DNA of 64,000 bases from Vibrio mexicanus (GTDB lineage Bacteria; Pseudomonadota; Gammaproteobacteria; Enterobacterales; Vibrionaceae), in NCBI RefSeq assembly GCF_001012815.1, contig NZ_JYJP01000097.1:1-64000 (forward strand), read 5' to 3'. The notes below the pieces were generated by a model that did no database searches, was not told the DNA's origin, and saw nothing but the letters and a program-made list of their open reading frames with translations. Position numbers and translations under genes: made by a program. This document shows, piece after piece, positions 39,073 to 48,361 of the stretch; within the stretch, counting starts at the first letter, position 1; each line of letters starts with the position of its first letter.

Positions 39073-39391
39073 AACTCTCATTTTACTTTTGGCTAGTCTT
39101 TTGAGTGCAAGCCTTTGGGCATCTCAAGACCCGACGGCTCCATTAGGCTGGGAAGCGCCGGAAGAGAAGCCAACAACTGTAAAGAAAATTGTTTATCAGT
39201 TACCTACCCTAAAAGGGATAACTTGTAGGCCGACAAATGTTTGTCAGGCAGTGTTGAATACGAGTGTAGTTAGTCAGGGTGAGAGCTATCGTGGTTACCA
39301 TGTACGCTCCATTAACCATGAAACAGTTACTCTTACTCGTAATGGCAAAAGTTGGCAGCTTGAGCTGTTTTCACTTGATATAAAGAACTAA
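39065..39391 (+). CDS. mshK: MSHA biogenesis protein MshK
   Basis: The 108-residue protein starts at GTG 39065, 7 bases after AGGAG (39053-39057), and overlaps the restored mshJ stop by 8 bases. It has a signal peptide (KTLILLLASLLSASLWAS), then DPTAPLGW and a small domain with two cysteines (TCRPTNVC). MshK resembles the periplasmic PilP/GspC-type linkers that connect the inner-membrane complex to the secretin, and the next gene encodes that secretin. The function is inferred from this position. Confidence 0.85.
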   Translation: MAKTLILLLASLLSASLWASQDPTAPLGWEAPEEKPTTVKKIVYQLPTLKGITCRPTNVCQAVLNTSVVSQGESYRGYHVRSINHETVTLTRNGKSWQLELFSLDIKN

Positions 39392-39406
39392 GGTATTCGT
39401 AGTCCT

Positions 39407-41043
39407 ATGCGTAAAGTCGTACTAGCCATACTTATTTCCTCAATTGCGGGTTGTTCAATGGGACACAGAGATCCTGTTGAAGCAAAACAAGCGCTGAATG
39501 AGGCTGTGAATGAAAGTAATAGTCGTAGCTTGCAGGAGCTGCCTGCGTCGGTGCAAGCGGACTTGATGCCGGATTTAGACAGCGTTGATAACCTTGGTCA
39601 AGAAACCATTAAACGTTTTCGTATTAAAGCTGACAATGTAAATGCCGGGCATTCTTTGCGAGTTTGGTGAAGGGGACTGAGTTCAGTGCCGCTATTCATC
39701 CTAGCGTGGACGGTAATATTACGGTCAATCTGACGGATGTGTCTTTGGATGAAGTGTTGTCTGTTATCCGAGATATGTATGGGTATGAGATTGAGAAAAC
39801 AGGCAAAGTAATACAAGTTTACCCAGCAGGCCTGAGAACCGTTACAATTCCAGTCGATTACTTGCAGTTTAAGCGTAGTGGACGCTCACTTACCTCTATA
39901 ACAACAGGTACGATTACCAATACGGATACAGGTTCAAGCTCCTCATCCAATAATTCTTCTTCGAGTTCATCGTCAAGTTCATCATCAAGTCGCTCATCGA
40001 GCAGCTCCAATACAGCCAAAGGTGGCACGGAAATAGAGACTCTAAGTGAAAGCGATTTCTGGCCTCAACTGCAAACGGCTGTCGCTCAGCTTATTGGCTC
40101 CGGGAGCGGTCAAAGTGTAGTGGTGACACCGCAAGCCAGTGTTATCACTGTTCGAGCCTACCCAGACGAGATTCGTGAAGTTCGCCATTTTCTAGGTATT
40201 TCACAGCAACGAATGCATCGTCAGGTGATTTTAGAAGCGAAAATTTTAGAAGTGACTTTGAGTGATGGCTATCAACAGGGTATTAATTGGTCGAATATGT
40301 CATTCGGAAATGGTGATGTTGTTATCGATCGATTAGGAGATGCCGTTACGGGGCTTCCCGGACTAGACCCGATTGGGAGTTTGTTGGGTGGGCAAACCAA
40401 CGTAACCATCTCTGATGGCAGCTTTGAAGCCGTATTAAGCTTCATGGCCACTCAAGGTGACTTGAACGTGCTATCGAGCCCAAGAGTGACCGCTGCGAAT
40501 AATCAAAAAGCGGTGATAAAGGTCGGTACGGATGAGTACTACGTAACCGATCTATCCAGTGTGGTTGGCAGTGGCGATAACTCCGAACCTTCTCCAGAAG
40601 TAGAGCTTACCCCATTCTTCTCTGGTATTTCTTTGGATGTGACGCCACAAATTGATGACCAAGGGAATGTCTTGTTACATGTACACCCAGCGGTTATCGA
40701 GGTTGATGAACAGGTGAAAGAGATTGGCTATGGGAACACCAGTATTTCCTTGCCTTTAGCGCGTAGCTCTATTCGTGAATCAGATTCGGTGATACGTGCG
40801 CAGGATGGAGATGTTGTGGTGATCGGCGGCTTGATGAAGTCCAACACAATAGACCAAGTTTCTAAAGTACCATTCTTAGGAGATGTTCCCGCGTTAGGTC
40901 ACTTGTTTAGAAATACCACTCAATATACAGAAAAAACGGAGTTGGTCATTTTGCTAAAACCTACAGTGGTCGGTGTGGATACTTGGCAGAAAGAGCTTGA
41001 GCGATCGAGAGATCTTCTACAAGAGTGGTTCCCAGACCAGTAG
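39407..41043 (+). CDS. mshL: MSHA secretin MshL, one frameshift
   Basis: MshL forms the outer-membrane channel of the pilus. It has a lipoprotein signal (SIAGC, cysteine 16), an N-terminal STN/N0-type domain (VNLTDVSLDEVLSVIRDMYG), a long polyserine linker (about residues 178-200), and a secretin domain with VLSSPRVTAANNQKAVIKVG and QDGDVVVIGGLMKS. The frame breaks near 39645. Restoring one C gives NARAFFASLVKGTEFS and a 545-residue protein. The break is a 1-base loss in a C/G run, so probably a sequencing error. Confidence 0.93.
39931..40010 (+). repeat. Serine-codon low-complexity tract in mshL
   Basis: An imperfect run of TCA, TCG, TCT, AGT and AGC codons encodes about 24 residues that are nearly all serine. 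Similar TCATCAAGT units recur. Such tracts can change length by slippage in whole-codon steps. Confidence 0.8.
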
Positions 41044-41064
41044 CAGTGAAAACTAAAGGTCAGT

Positions 41065-41922
41065 ATGTATCTTGAATATTATGGATTTGACCAATACCCG
41101 TTTCATTTGACCCCAAATACCGAGCTGTTTTTGGGGTTGCCACCTCACTTTGAGGCGATTCAAGTCGTGCTATCTGCACTCGATATGGGCGAAGGCTTAA
41201 TCAAAGTGACAGGAGAGGTGGGTACAGGTAAGACGATGGTATGCCGCATGTTGGTCAATCAAATGAATGACTCAACGGAATTAGTTTACCTGCCTAATTC
41301 AGCATTGACGGGTAGAGAACTTAGACAAGCGGTGGCGCAAGAATTGCAAATTCAGGTGCGTGATGAGTTGTCCATAGTCGATGATATTCAAAGAAAGTTG
41401 ATTGAGTTAGCGGCACAAGATAAGCGTGTTGTGGTTCTCGTTGATGAAGCACAAGCACTGGATGATGATGCATTAGAAGTACTGCGATTGTTTGGAAACT
41501 TAGAAACTGAGCAACAAAAGCTACTGCAAATTGTCCTGTTTGGTCAGCCTGAACTTGATGAGAGGTTGGCGAAGCATCATTTAAGGCAGTTCCGCCAGCG
41601 AATTACTTTTAGTGCTGACTTAAGAGGTTTATCCGTCGAAGAAACCGTGGCTTATATCGATAATCGATTAAGTAAGGCGGGTGGAACCACTGATTTATTG
41701 AGTTTGCGTCAGAAAAAAGCAATATGGAAATCTGCATTGGGAATTCCAAGGTTGATCAATCAAATTTGTCACAAAGCGTTGTTGATGTCGTGTAACGCTA
41801 GTTTGTCAAAAGTTTCAAATGATCAGTTGTTTGCCGCTATCCATGATACCTATGATAGTTGTAAACCAAAATTTAAAAGCCCACTTATTTGGGGTGGACA
41901 TCCCTTGAATGAATGGATATGA
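41065..41922 (+). CDS. mshM: MSHA biogenesis ATPase MshM (ExeA-like)
   Basis: The 285-residue AAA-type ATPase has Walker A GEVGTGKT at residues 50-57 and Walker B VVLVDEAQ at 123-130. The N terminus MYLEYYGFDQYPFHLTPN is typical of ExeA/MshM proteins. ExeA helps secretin assembly in type II secretion; an equivalent role for MshL is the likely inference. No C-terminal peptidoglycan-binding domain is present. It lies between the secretin gene mshL and mshN. Confidence 0.88.
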   Translation: MYLEYYGFDQYPFHLTPNTELFLGLPPHFEAIQVVLSALDMGEGLIKVTGEVGTGKTMVCRMLVNQMNDSTELVYLPNSALTGRELRQAVAQELQIQVRDELSIVDDIQRKLIELAAQDKRVVVLVDEAQALDDDALEVLRLFGNLETEQQKLLQIVLFGQPELDERLAKHHLRQFRQRITFSADLRGLSVEETVAYIDNRLSKAGGTTDLLSLRQKKAIWKSALGIPRLINQICHKALLMSCNASLSKVSNDQLFAAIHDTYDSCKPKFKSPLIWGGHPLNEWI

Positions 41923-41946
41923 GTGAATGGACGTGAGTGAACGAAC

Positions 41947-43143
41947 ATGAGTGAAATTAATAGCGCGTTGTCTCAGCTATCAAAAAATCAGGGTCGAAAA
42001 GCGGCGCTTGAACCAGCTCATGTGACTAAGTTTAAGAAACCCGCTTGGCCTTGGTTGTTGGGTGGGTTTGCAATGAGCTTAGCTGTTGGAGGCTGGGCGG
42101 TTTCACAGCAGCAAGAAGAGATTAACCAAACGGTAATCGTTGATGAGAATGTGATTCATAGTAAGAGTGACAGTGCTCAGGGTATCGCTGCGCCTATTGC
42201 GGTAACTTCTCCCTCTCCAACAACGCGCTTAGCGCCCGAGGTTAGCATCAAGGTAGCCCAGTCTTCTGTCGAGGCCTTTGAAGATGATTCTGTTTTACCC
42301 AAGCCTGTAACAGAAACTATAGCTACAGCGATAAACACCAATGCTGAACATGTAGCCATAAGCATGAAGAAGCCTCAGGAAACCCCAGCGCCTAAGTCTC
42401 AAGCATCGAGACAGAAAGAGCCCACGAAAAAATCGATTGAAGAACCCGTGTTATTGGCGCAAGTTTCTAATACTAAGGCTCAATCTACAGTTTCTAGTGA
42501 CGCCGAAGCTAAAAGTGAAGGCACTGTCGTTATCAAGCAGGTCGAGTTAACGCCAGTAGAGCTAGCTGAAAAGGCGGTCATACGAGCTGAAAAAGCCATT
42601 GATGGTAATAACCTTAAGCTGGGGTTATCTGAGTACAATAATGCGCTTCGCTACAATCCAAGTGATGAAGTGACTCGCCAAAAATTAGCTGCGCTTTATT
42701 ATGGTCAAGCCAATACACGCAAAGCGTTCGATTTACTGCAGGCAGGTATTAGACTCGATAACAACAGCGAAGCGTTGAGAATGGCTCTGTCAAAGTTATT
42801 GATCAGGGAAAACCAGCAAGAAGCAGCGTTAACACCTTTGCTCCATCTTCCTCCTAGCCCTTCCCGTGATTATCTTTCCCTTCGCGCGGCATTAGCACAA
42901 AAATCGAATCAAGATGAAATTGCATTAGAGAGCTATCAAAGCTTAGTGCAAGTTGATTCAGACAATGCCCGCTGGTGGTTAGGGTTAGCTATTCAAGAGG
43001 AGCGGGCTAGCAACCCGCTGGCGGCGCAACAATCCTATCAATCTGCGTTAACCAAGGTTGGCCTATCGAGCCAATCCCAGCAGTTTGTGAGAGAGCGGAT
43101 TCGGATTTTGGCAGAACAACAGGAGCCATCAAGTGCAGATTAA
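41947..43143 (+). CDS. mshN: MSHA biogenesis protein MshN (TPR)
   Basis: The 398-residue protein has a short cytoplasmic N terminus and one transmembrane helix (WLLGGFAMSLAVGGWAV, about residues 36-52). A long low-complexity Ser/Thr/Lys/Glu linker reaches about residue 205, then tetratricopeptide repeats (for example SEYNNALRYNPSDEVTRQKL) follow to the end. TPR proteins of this type act as pilotin-like or scaffold factors in type IV pilus assembly. It overlaps mshE, whose GTG start lies 11 bases before the end of mshN. Confidence 0.87.
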   Translation: MSEINSALSQLSKNQGRKAALEPAHVTKFKKPAWPWLLGGFAMSLAVGGWAVSQQQEEINQTVIVDENVIHSKSDSAQGIAAPIAVTSPSPTTRLAPEVSIKVAQSSVEAFEDDSVLPKPVTETIATAINTNAEHVAISMKKPQETPAPKSQASRQKEPTKKSIEEPVLLAQVSNTKAQSTVSSDAEAKSEGTVVIKQVELTPVELAEKAVIRAEKAIDGNNLKLGLSEYNNALRYNPSDEVTRQKLAALYYGQANTRKAFDLLQAGIRLDNNSEALRMALSKLLIRENQQEAALTPLLHLPPSPSRDYLSLRAALAQKSNQDEIALESYQSLVQVDSDNARWWLGLAIQEERASNPLAAQQSYQSALTKVGLSSQSQQFVRERIRILAEQQEPSSAD

Positions 43144-44856
43144 GTTACGTAAACGTCTTGGTGATTTGTTAGTCGAAGAGCAAATCATTACCGAGCAGCA
43201 AGTGGAAGACGCACTGGTTGCTCAGAAAAAAACGGGACGAAAACTGGGTGACACGCTCATTGAGCTCGGTTTCTTAACTGAGCATCAAATGCTGACCTTC
43301 CTGTCACAGCAGCTTGATCTACCTTTGATTGACCTGAGCCGAGCCAATGTCGATATTGATGCTGTGCAGGTTCTACCCGAAGTACACGCAAGGCGACTGC
43401 GTGCTTTGGTTATTGGCCGAAACGGCGACACGCTGAGAGTCGCCATGAGTGACCCTGCCGACCTCTTTGCTCAAGAAGCCTTGCTGAGCCAGCTTCCGCA
43501 TTATGGGCTTGAATTTGTTATTGCGCCCGAGAAGCAGTTGGTTGAAGGATTTGATCGTTACTATCGCCGCACAAAAGAGATCGCCTCTTTTGCTGAACAG
43601 TTACAAGCAGAGCATCAAGTTACGGAAGCGTTTGACTTCGATATTACGGATGAAGACAGTGATGAAGTTACCGTTGTTAAGCTGATTAACTCTCTATTTG
43701 AAGATGCGATTCAAGTGGGAGCGTCCGATATCCACATTGAGCCCGATGCAAATGTACTCAGCTTCGCCAGCGTATTGATGGCGTGTTGCATGAAACCTTG
43801 CTTAATGAAGTGAACATTGCTTCGGCTTTGGTTTTACGTCTTAAGCTAATGGCGAATCTCGATATTTCTGAAAAGCGTTTGCCGCAAGATGGTCGCTTTA
43901 ACATTCGTGCTAAAGGTCAGTCTGTTGATATTCGTATGTCGACTATGCCTGTTCAGCATGGTGAATCGGTGGTAATGCGTTTGCTTAACCAATCAGCAGG
44001 TGTTCGTAAACTCGAAGAGTCAGGTTTACCGGCGGAATTACTGGGTAAGCTGCGTACACAGTTGAGACGCCCGCACGGCATGATACTGGTGACTGGCCCA
44101 ACAGGCTCAGGTAAAACAACAACACTTTATGGTGCGCTGACGGAGCTGAATGAACCGGGTAAAAAGATCATTACAGCAGAAGACCCCGTTGAATATCGCT
44201 TACCAAGGGTCAACCAAGTTCAGGTTAATCCAAAGATAGACTTGGACTTTTCTACGGTGCTTAGAACCTTCCTGCGTCAAGACCCGGACATCATTCTAGT
44301 TGGTGAGATGCGTGACCAAGAAACGGTTGAGATTGGCCTTCGAGCCGCCCTAACCGGTCACTTAGTTCTAAGCACATTACATACCAATGACGCGGTTGAT
44401 AGTGCCCTACGTATGATGGATATGGGCGCACCAGGTTACTTGGTTGCAAGTGCGGTTCGTGCCGTGGTTGCCCAGCGTCTGGTGAGAAAGATCTGCCCTG
44501 ATTGTAAAACAGAAGATCATGTTGATGAATCGCGTGCCCAGTGGCTCGCGACTCGCTTTCCAAATCAGACTCAAGCGACTTTTCAAAAAGGCCGCGGCTG
44601 TCAAAACTGCAATTTAACGGGTTACCGAGGCCGAATTGGTGTGTTTGAATTGCTTGAGCTTGAACAGGAGATGATGGATGCCTTAAGGGCCAACGATGCG
44701 GTTCAATTTGCTGAAAAGGCTCGAGCTTCGAAAAATTACAAGCCTCTTCTTGCTTCGGCAATGGAACTCGCTCTTCAAGGCGTGGTGAGTTTAGATGAAG
44801 TCATGACGCTTGGAGAGGGCGATACTTCGGGCAGTACTAAAGCGATATATTTGTAG
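43133..44856 (+). CDS. mshE: MSHA extension ATPase MshE, one frameshift
   Basis: MshE is the GspE/PilB-type motor that drives pilus extension. Two tandem MshEN-type motifs, RLG...Q at residues 8-31 and KLG...Q at 37-60, match the known c-di-GMP-binding pattern. Walker A GPTGSGKT is near residue 322 and Walker B ILVGEMRD near 387. A zinc site (CPDC near 454, CQNC near 489) follows. The frame breaks near 43758. Restoring one C gives NVLQLRQRIDGVLHETLL and 574 residues. GTG start with GGAG 7 bases upstream. Confidence 0.93.
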
Positions 44857-44872
44857 TAGGGGAAGTGGGTAG

Positions 44873-46093
44873 ATGCCAATTTTTCGTTATCAAGGCCGCA
44901 ACTTAGATGGCTCAAAAGCGGCTGGAGAAATCGAAGCTGCGACTCAAGAGCTTGCTGCTGAAGCGGTAATGAACAAAGGCGTGATACCTACATCCATTAC
45001 CGCAGGCAAGCAAGGCTCCGCTTTAAGCGTCGATCTCAAAGATATATTTACGCCAAGTGTGCCGTTAGAGGTACTGGTTATTTTCTGTCGGCAACTTTAC
45101 AGCTTGACGAAAGCCGGCGTTCCTTTGCTACGTTCAATGAAAGGCCTAACTCAGAATTGTGCCAATAAACAACTCAAGGAAGCCTTAGAAGAGGTAACGA
45201 ACGAATTAACCAATGGTCGAAGCTTATCTGGAGCGATGCAACTGCACAGTAAGGTATTTAGCCCTCTGTTTGTGTCAATGATCAGTGTTGGTGAGAACAC
45301 GGGTCGTTTAGATCAGGCTTTAATGCAGTTGGCCGGTTATTACGAACAAGAAGTGGAAACACGTAAACGAATTAAAACCGCAATGCGCTACCCAACGTTT
45401 GTGATCAGCTTTATTTTGGTTGCTCTGTTTATTTTGAATATCAAAGTGATCCCACAGTTTTCGAGTATGTTTAGTCGTTTTGGCGTGGATCTTCCGTTAC
45501 CGACTCAAATCCTTATTGGAATGTCCAACTTCTTTGTGAATTACTGGGCTTTGATGGTGGGTTGTATTGTCGGTGGTATGTTTGCGTTTCGTGCTTGGGT
45601 CCAAACGGCGAGAGGGCGTGAAAAGTGGGATAAGATGCGATTGCGTTTCCCCATAGTAGGTGATGTCGTCAATAGGGCCCAGCTTTCTCGTTTCTCTAGA
45701 ACCTTTGCTTTGATGCTAAAAGCAGGGGTTCCGCTCAACCAATCCTTGGCGTTGTCAGCCGAGGCGTTAGACAACAAGTTCCTTGAAGGAAGGCTACTTG
45801 AAATGAAAGCTTCAATCGAAGCAGGTAGTACAGTCTCTTCAACAGCCATTAATAGCCAGATATTTACACCATTGGTTATCCAAATGATTTCTGTCGGGGA
45901 AGAAACAGGTCGAATTGACGAACTTTTGCTAGAAGTGGCCGATTTTTATGACCGTGAAGTCGATTATGATCTAAAAACCTTAACAGCTCGGATTGAGCCG
46001 ATTCTACTCGTGATTGTAGCGGGTATGGTGTTAATTCTTGCATTAGGTATCTTCCTGCCGATGTGGGGAATGCTGGATGCAATCAAAGGGTAA
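44873..46093 (+). CDS. mshG: MSHA assembly platform protein MshG
   Basis: The 406-residue GspF/PilC family inner-membrane protein has two repeated GspF domains. Each contains a signature (VFSPLFVSMISVGENTGRLD and IFTPLVIQMISVGEETGRID). There are three transmembrane segments, around residues 173-193, 220-243 and 378-398. It forms the platform on which MshE acts to add pilin subunits. It lies 16 bp after mshE with GGGGAAG upstream of ATG 44873. Confidence 0.95.
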   Translation: MPIFRYQGRNLDGSKAAGEIEAATQELAAEAVMNKGVIPTSITAGKQGSALSVDLKDIFTPSVPLEVLVIFCRQLYSLTKAGVPLLRSMKGLTQNCANKQLKEALEEVTNELTNGRSLSGAMQLHSKVFSPLFVSMISVGENTGRLDQALMQLAGYYEQEVETRKRIKTAMRYPTFVISFILVALFILNIKVIPQFSSMFSRFGVDLPLPTQILIGMSNFFVNYWALMVGCIVGGMFAFRAWVQTARGREKWDKMRLRFPIVGDVVNRAQLSRFSRTFALMLKAGVPLNQSLALSAEALDNKFLEGRLLEMKASIEAGSTVSSTAINSQIFTPLVIQMISVGEETGRIDELLLEVADFYDREVDYDLKTLTARIEPILLVIVAGMVLILALGIFLPMWGMLDAIKG

Positions 46094-46102
46094 TGACGCA
46101 AA

Positions 46103-46603
46103 ATGGTAAGAGGTCGTACGCGACTTGTTATATGGTTGTTGCTGGTAGTGATTTTGCTTATGACTCTAATGACGTTGTGGCGCCCCATAGAGCAGCGAGC
46201 AAGTGAGACAGCTTTACTTGTCGCGAGTAAGCGAATATTGGACCGTGCGAACTACTATAAACAAGAGTGGCTATTAAAAAAGCAGCCAAAGCGTCTATAT
46301 TTACAAGGAAAAAGCTTACAAGAAAAAAAGTTAGAAGAAAAAGAGTCACAAGAGCAAATGGTTGATTTTAGCGAATCGGGATGGCCAATTGCTATAGATG
46401 ATCAAGCTAACATCGATTGTGTAGCGTGGTTGAATCTTCTGTATCCCGAAGAAAGGATACTGGAATACGTGCCAGTTCAAATAAATAACGTATCCCAGAA
46501 TGATTATTACTTGTGTGAATACAGTTATACTCAGAATGTTATTTTAGTTATGACTCTGAAACATAATAAGTTTTCGGTAAGCGTCGGTTTTTCGTCAAAT
46601 TAG
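46103..46603 (+). CDS. mshF: MSHA biogenesis protein MshF
   Basis: The 166-residue protein has one N-terminal transmembrane helix (LVIWLLLVVILLMTLMTLW, about residues 8-26), a charged Lys/Glu/Gln-rich middle and a small C-terminal domain with two cysteines. It lacks the prepilin motif. The name follows the conserved mshG-mshF-mshB order of V. cholerae; the biochemical role is not known. It ends the first block of MSHA genes: an apparent promoter and the pilin genes follow. Confidence 0.82.
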   Translation: MVRGRTRLVIWLLLVVILLMTLMTLWRPIEQRASETALLVASKRILDRANYYKQEWLLKKQPKRLYLQGKSLQEKKLEEKESQEQMVDFSESGWPIAIDDQANIDCVAWLNLLYPEERILEYVPVQINNVSQNDYYLCEYSYTQNVILVMTLKHNKFSVSVGFSSN

Positions 46604-46609
46604 ATTTTT

Positions 46610-46651
46610 TTGACACTTTCTGATGGCCGAACGATACAAAATCCGTATAAT
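46610..46651 (+). promoter_or_regulatory. Candidate promoter region before mshB
   Basis: A consensus -35 TTGACA lies at 46610-46615 with GATACA 17 bases downstream, and a consensus TATAAT lies at 46646-46651. These may be two overlapping promoters. The site would drive the pilin genes mshBACDOPQ separately from the assembly genes, as reported for V. cholerae. Confidence 0.5.
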
Positions 46652-46681
46652 ACGCCGTACGAAATAGTGAGTAGAGTAGTT

Positions 46682-47257
46682 ATGTATCAAAGACAGTCAG
46701 GTTTTTCATTGGTAGAACTTGTTGTGGTTATCGTTGTAGTAGGTTTGCTTGCGGTTGCGGCATTGCCTCGTTTTCTTGACGTCACTGATGAAGCCAAAAA
46801 AGCAAGCATCGAAGGTGTTGCTGGTGGTTTTGCCACCGGCGTTCTTTCTGCTCGAGCGCAATGGGAAGCGGAAGCTAGGCCCTCCGTGACCTTAAGTACT
46901 GAAAAATACAATACGGTTGACTATGACGGTGTCGATTTTTGGCTAACACGCTCAACAGAGAGTAACGGCAGTAGCACAGGATTTCGTGACGGGTATCCAT
47001 ATGCACTCAATCCTGATGATACAAATTACCCAACGAGCATTACAAATCAATCATGCGTCGATTTGATGGAAAACTTGTTGCAGAATCCTCCAAAAGTTGA
47101 CACAGTCGATAATGCTCTAACTGATTCAAATGTAAAATATTCCGCACAAGCTGATAACGCAAACTCCACTTGTACTTACATTCAACTGGAAGGAACGACT
47201 GAACATCAGTTCGTGTATGAAATCGAAACAGGTCGTGTGACCGTAACACTGCAGTAA
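46682..47257 (+). CDS. mshB: MSHA pilin-like protein MshB
   Basis: The 191-residue type IV prepilin has a short leader ending in glycine 7 (MYQRQSG) followed by FSLVELVVVIVVVGLLAVAA, with the conserved glutamate at mature position 5. The C-terminal part has two cysteines that can form a pilin disulfide loop. An in-frame extension to 46610 lies across the candidate promoter, so ATG 46682 is chosen. It precedes the major pilin gene, as in V. cholerae. Confidence 0.9.
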   Translation: MYQRQSGFSLVELVVVIVVVGLLAVAALPRFLDVTDEAKKASIEGVAGGFATGVLSARAQWEAEARPSVTLSTEKYNTVDYDGVDFWLTRSTESNGSSTGFRDGYPYALNPDDTNYPTSITNQSCVDLMENLLQNPPKVDTVDNALTDSNVKYSAQADNANSTCTYIQLEGTTEHQFVYEIETGRVTVTLQ

Positions 47258-47294
47258 GACTGCGTAGTAGTAATAAACATAGAGAGATAAAACT

Positions 47295-47759
47295 ATGAAA
47301 AGACAAGGCGGTTTCACCCTCATTGAACTAGTGGTGGTAATTGTTATTCTAGGTATTCTTGCAGTGACTGCAGCGCCACGATTCTTGAACTTGCAAGGTG
47401 ATGCACGTAAATCTTCACTGCAGGGTTTGAAAGGAGCAATGGATGGTGCGGCTGGTATCGTATATGGTAAGGCTGCTATTGAAGGAAAAGAAGCTTCTGA
47501 CACCAATGTAAATGTTGATGATATCCAAACTATTTATGGCTACCCAACAGCCTCTTCTGCTGGAATTGCACAAGCAGTGGTTGGCCTAAGCTCTGATTGG
47601 GATACGGTCTCTTCAAGCGTGGGGTTGACAGGAATCGGTTATACTTTCAAAGGTCAGGATACGACAGGTTACTCATCGTCAACCGGTTGCTATGTGGAAT
47701 ATCAGCAAGCTACCTCTTCTAGCGTTTACACTATTAACTTACAGGATGATAAGTGTTAA
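47295..47759 (+). CDS. mshA: Major MSHA pilin MshA
   Basis: The 154-residue prepilin has leader MKRQGG cleaved before [18 protein letters not shown], glutamate at mature position 5, and the alpha-beta loop sequence [20 protein letters not shown] typical of MshA. Two C-terminal cysteines (STGCYVEY and DDKC) should form the disulfide-bounded loop. A separate ribosome binding site (AGAGAGAT) precedes ATG 47295 and a strong terminator follows, so mshA can be expressed in excess of its neighbours. The pilus it builds mediates attachment in V. cholerae. Ser/Thr-rich surface loops could be PglL targets; that is inference. Confidence 0.93.
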   Translation: MKRQGGFTLIELVVVIVILGILAVTAAPRFLNLQGDARKSSLQGLKGAMDGAAGIVYGKAAIEGKEASDTNVNVDDIQTIYGYPTASSAGIAQAVVGLSSDWDTVSSSVGLTGIGYTFKGQDTTGYSSSTGCYVEYQQATSSSVYTINLQDDKC

Positions 47760-47777
47760 CCGTTCAATTAAGTTGTG

Positions 47778-47799
47778 GGCCAGCATTGCTGGCCTTTTT
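47778..47799 (+). terminator. Terminator after mshA
   Basis: GGCCAGC pairs with GCTGGCC around ATT (47778-47794), followed by T5. Partial read-through would feed mshCDOPQ. Confidence 0.88.
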
Positions 47800-47896
47800 C
47801 ATATCAGAGCAAAATCTTCTCTGAATCAGTCCTATATCCTTTCTTTACAGCATAACTCCCTTATAATTTATTTGTTTTCCTAATATTGGTAAGTCT

Positions 47897-48361
47897 ATGG
47901 AAAGGCAGAAAAATGACGGTTTCACTCTTGTTGAACTTATTGTAGTCATCATTTTGGTGGGTATAGTCTCTGCCTATGCTGCCAGCCGATATATTGGAGT
48001 GGGAAGTTTTTCTGCCTATGCTGCCCAAGAACAAGTCATTTCTATTATTCGCCAAGTTCAAGTCAATCGAATGCAGTCTAACTTGGGTGATAGCAGTGCT
48101 AATGACAGTTTCATCTTATCCATCCAAAATGCTTGTTTGGGCTCAGTAGAAGGTTGTAACCAAGCCGATGATTCCCGCAGCGACAGCATCCGTTTTAATA
48201 ACGTCACTTTCAGCCCCATAACCCAAGTCACATTCGATCTTCTCGGCAACCCTGAAGGCGCAATGAGTTCTGGTGTTTCCATTACGATAAGTGCCCCAAG
48301 CAGCCAAACTCAAGTTTGCATTAATGAGCAAGGGTTTGTTTCGCAAGGAGGCTGCAGTTGA
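47897..48361 (+). CDS. mshC: MSHA minor pilin MshC
   Basis: The 154-residue prepilin has leader MERQKNDG before FTLVELIVVIILVGIVSAYA, with glutamate at position 5. Cysteine pairs occur in the middle (NACLGSVEGC) and at the end (CINEQ...GGC). It resembles GspH/FimT-type minor pilins. It lies 137 bp after mshA, the interval holding the mshA terminator and probably a weak promoter. Its TGA stop overlaps the TTG start of mshD. Confidence 0.88.
   Translation: MERQKNDGFTLVELIVVIILVGIVSAYAASRYIGVGSFSAYAAQEQVISIIRQVQVNRMQSNLGDSSANDSFILSIQNACLGSVEGCNQADDSRSDSIRFNNVTFSPITQVTFDLLGNPEGAMSSGVSITISAPSSQTQVCINEQGFVSQGGCS

Noticed and set aside
46610..46681. N-terminal extension of MshB
   Set aside because: It starts in the candidate -35 element and would place 24 residues before the prepilin leader.
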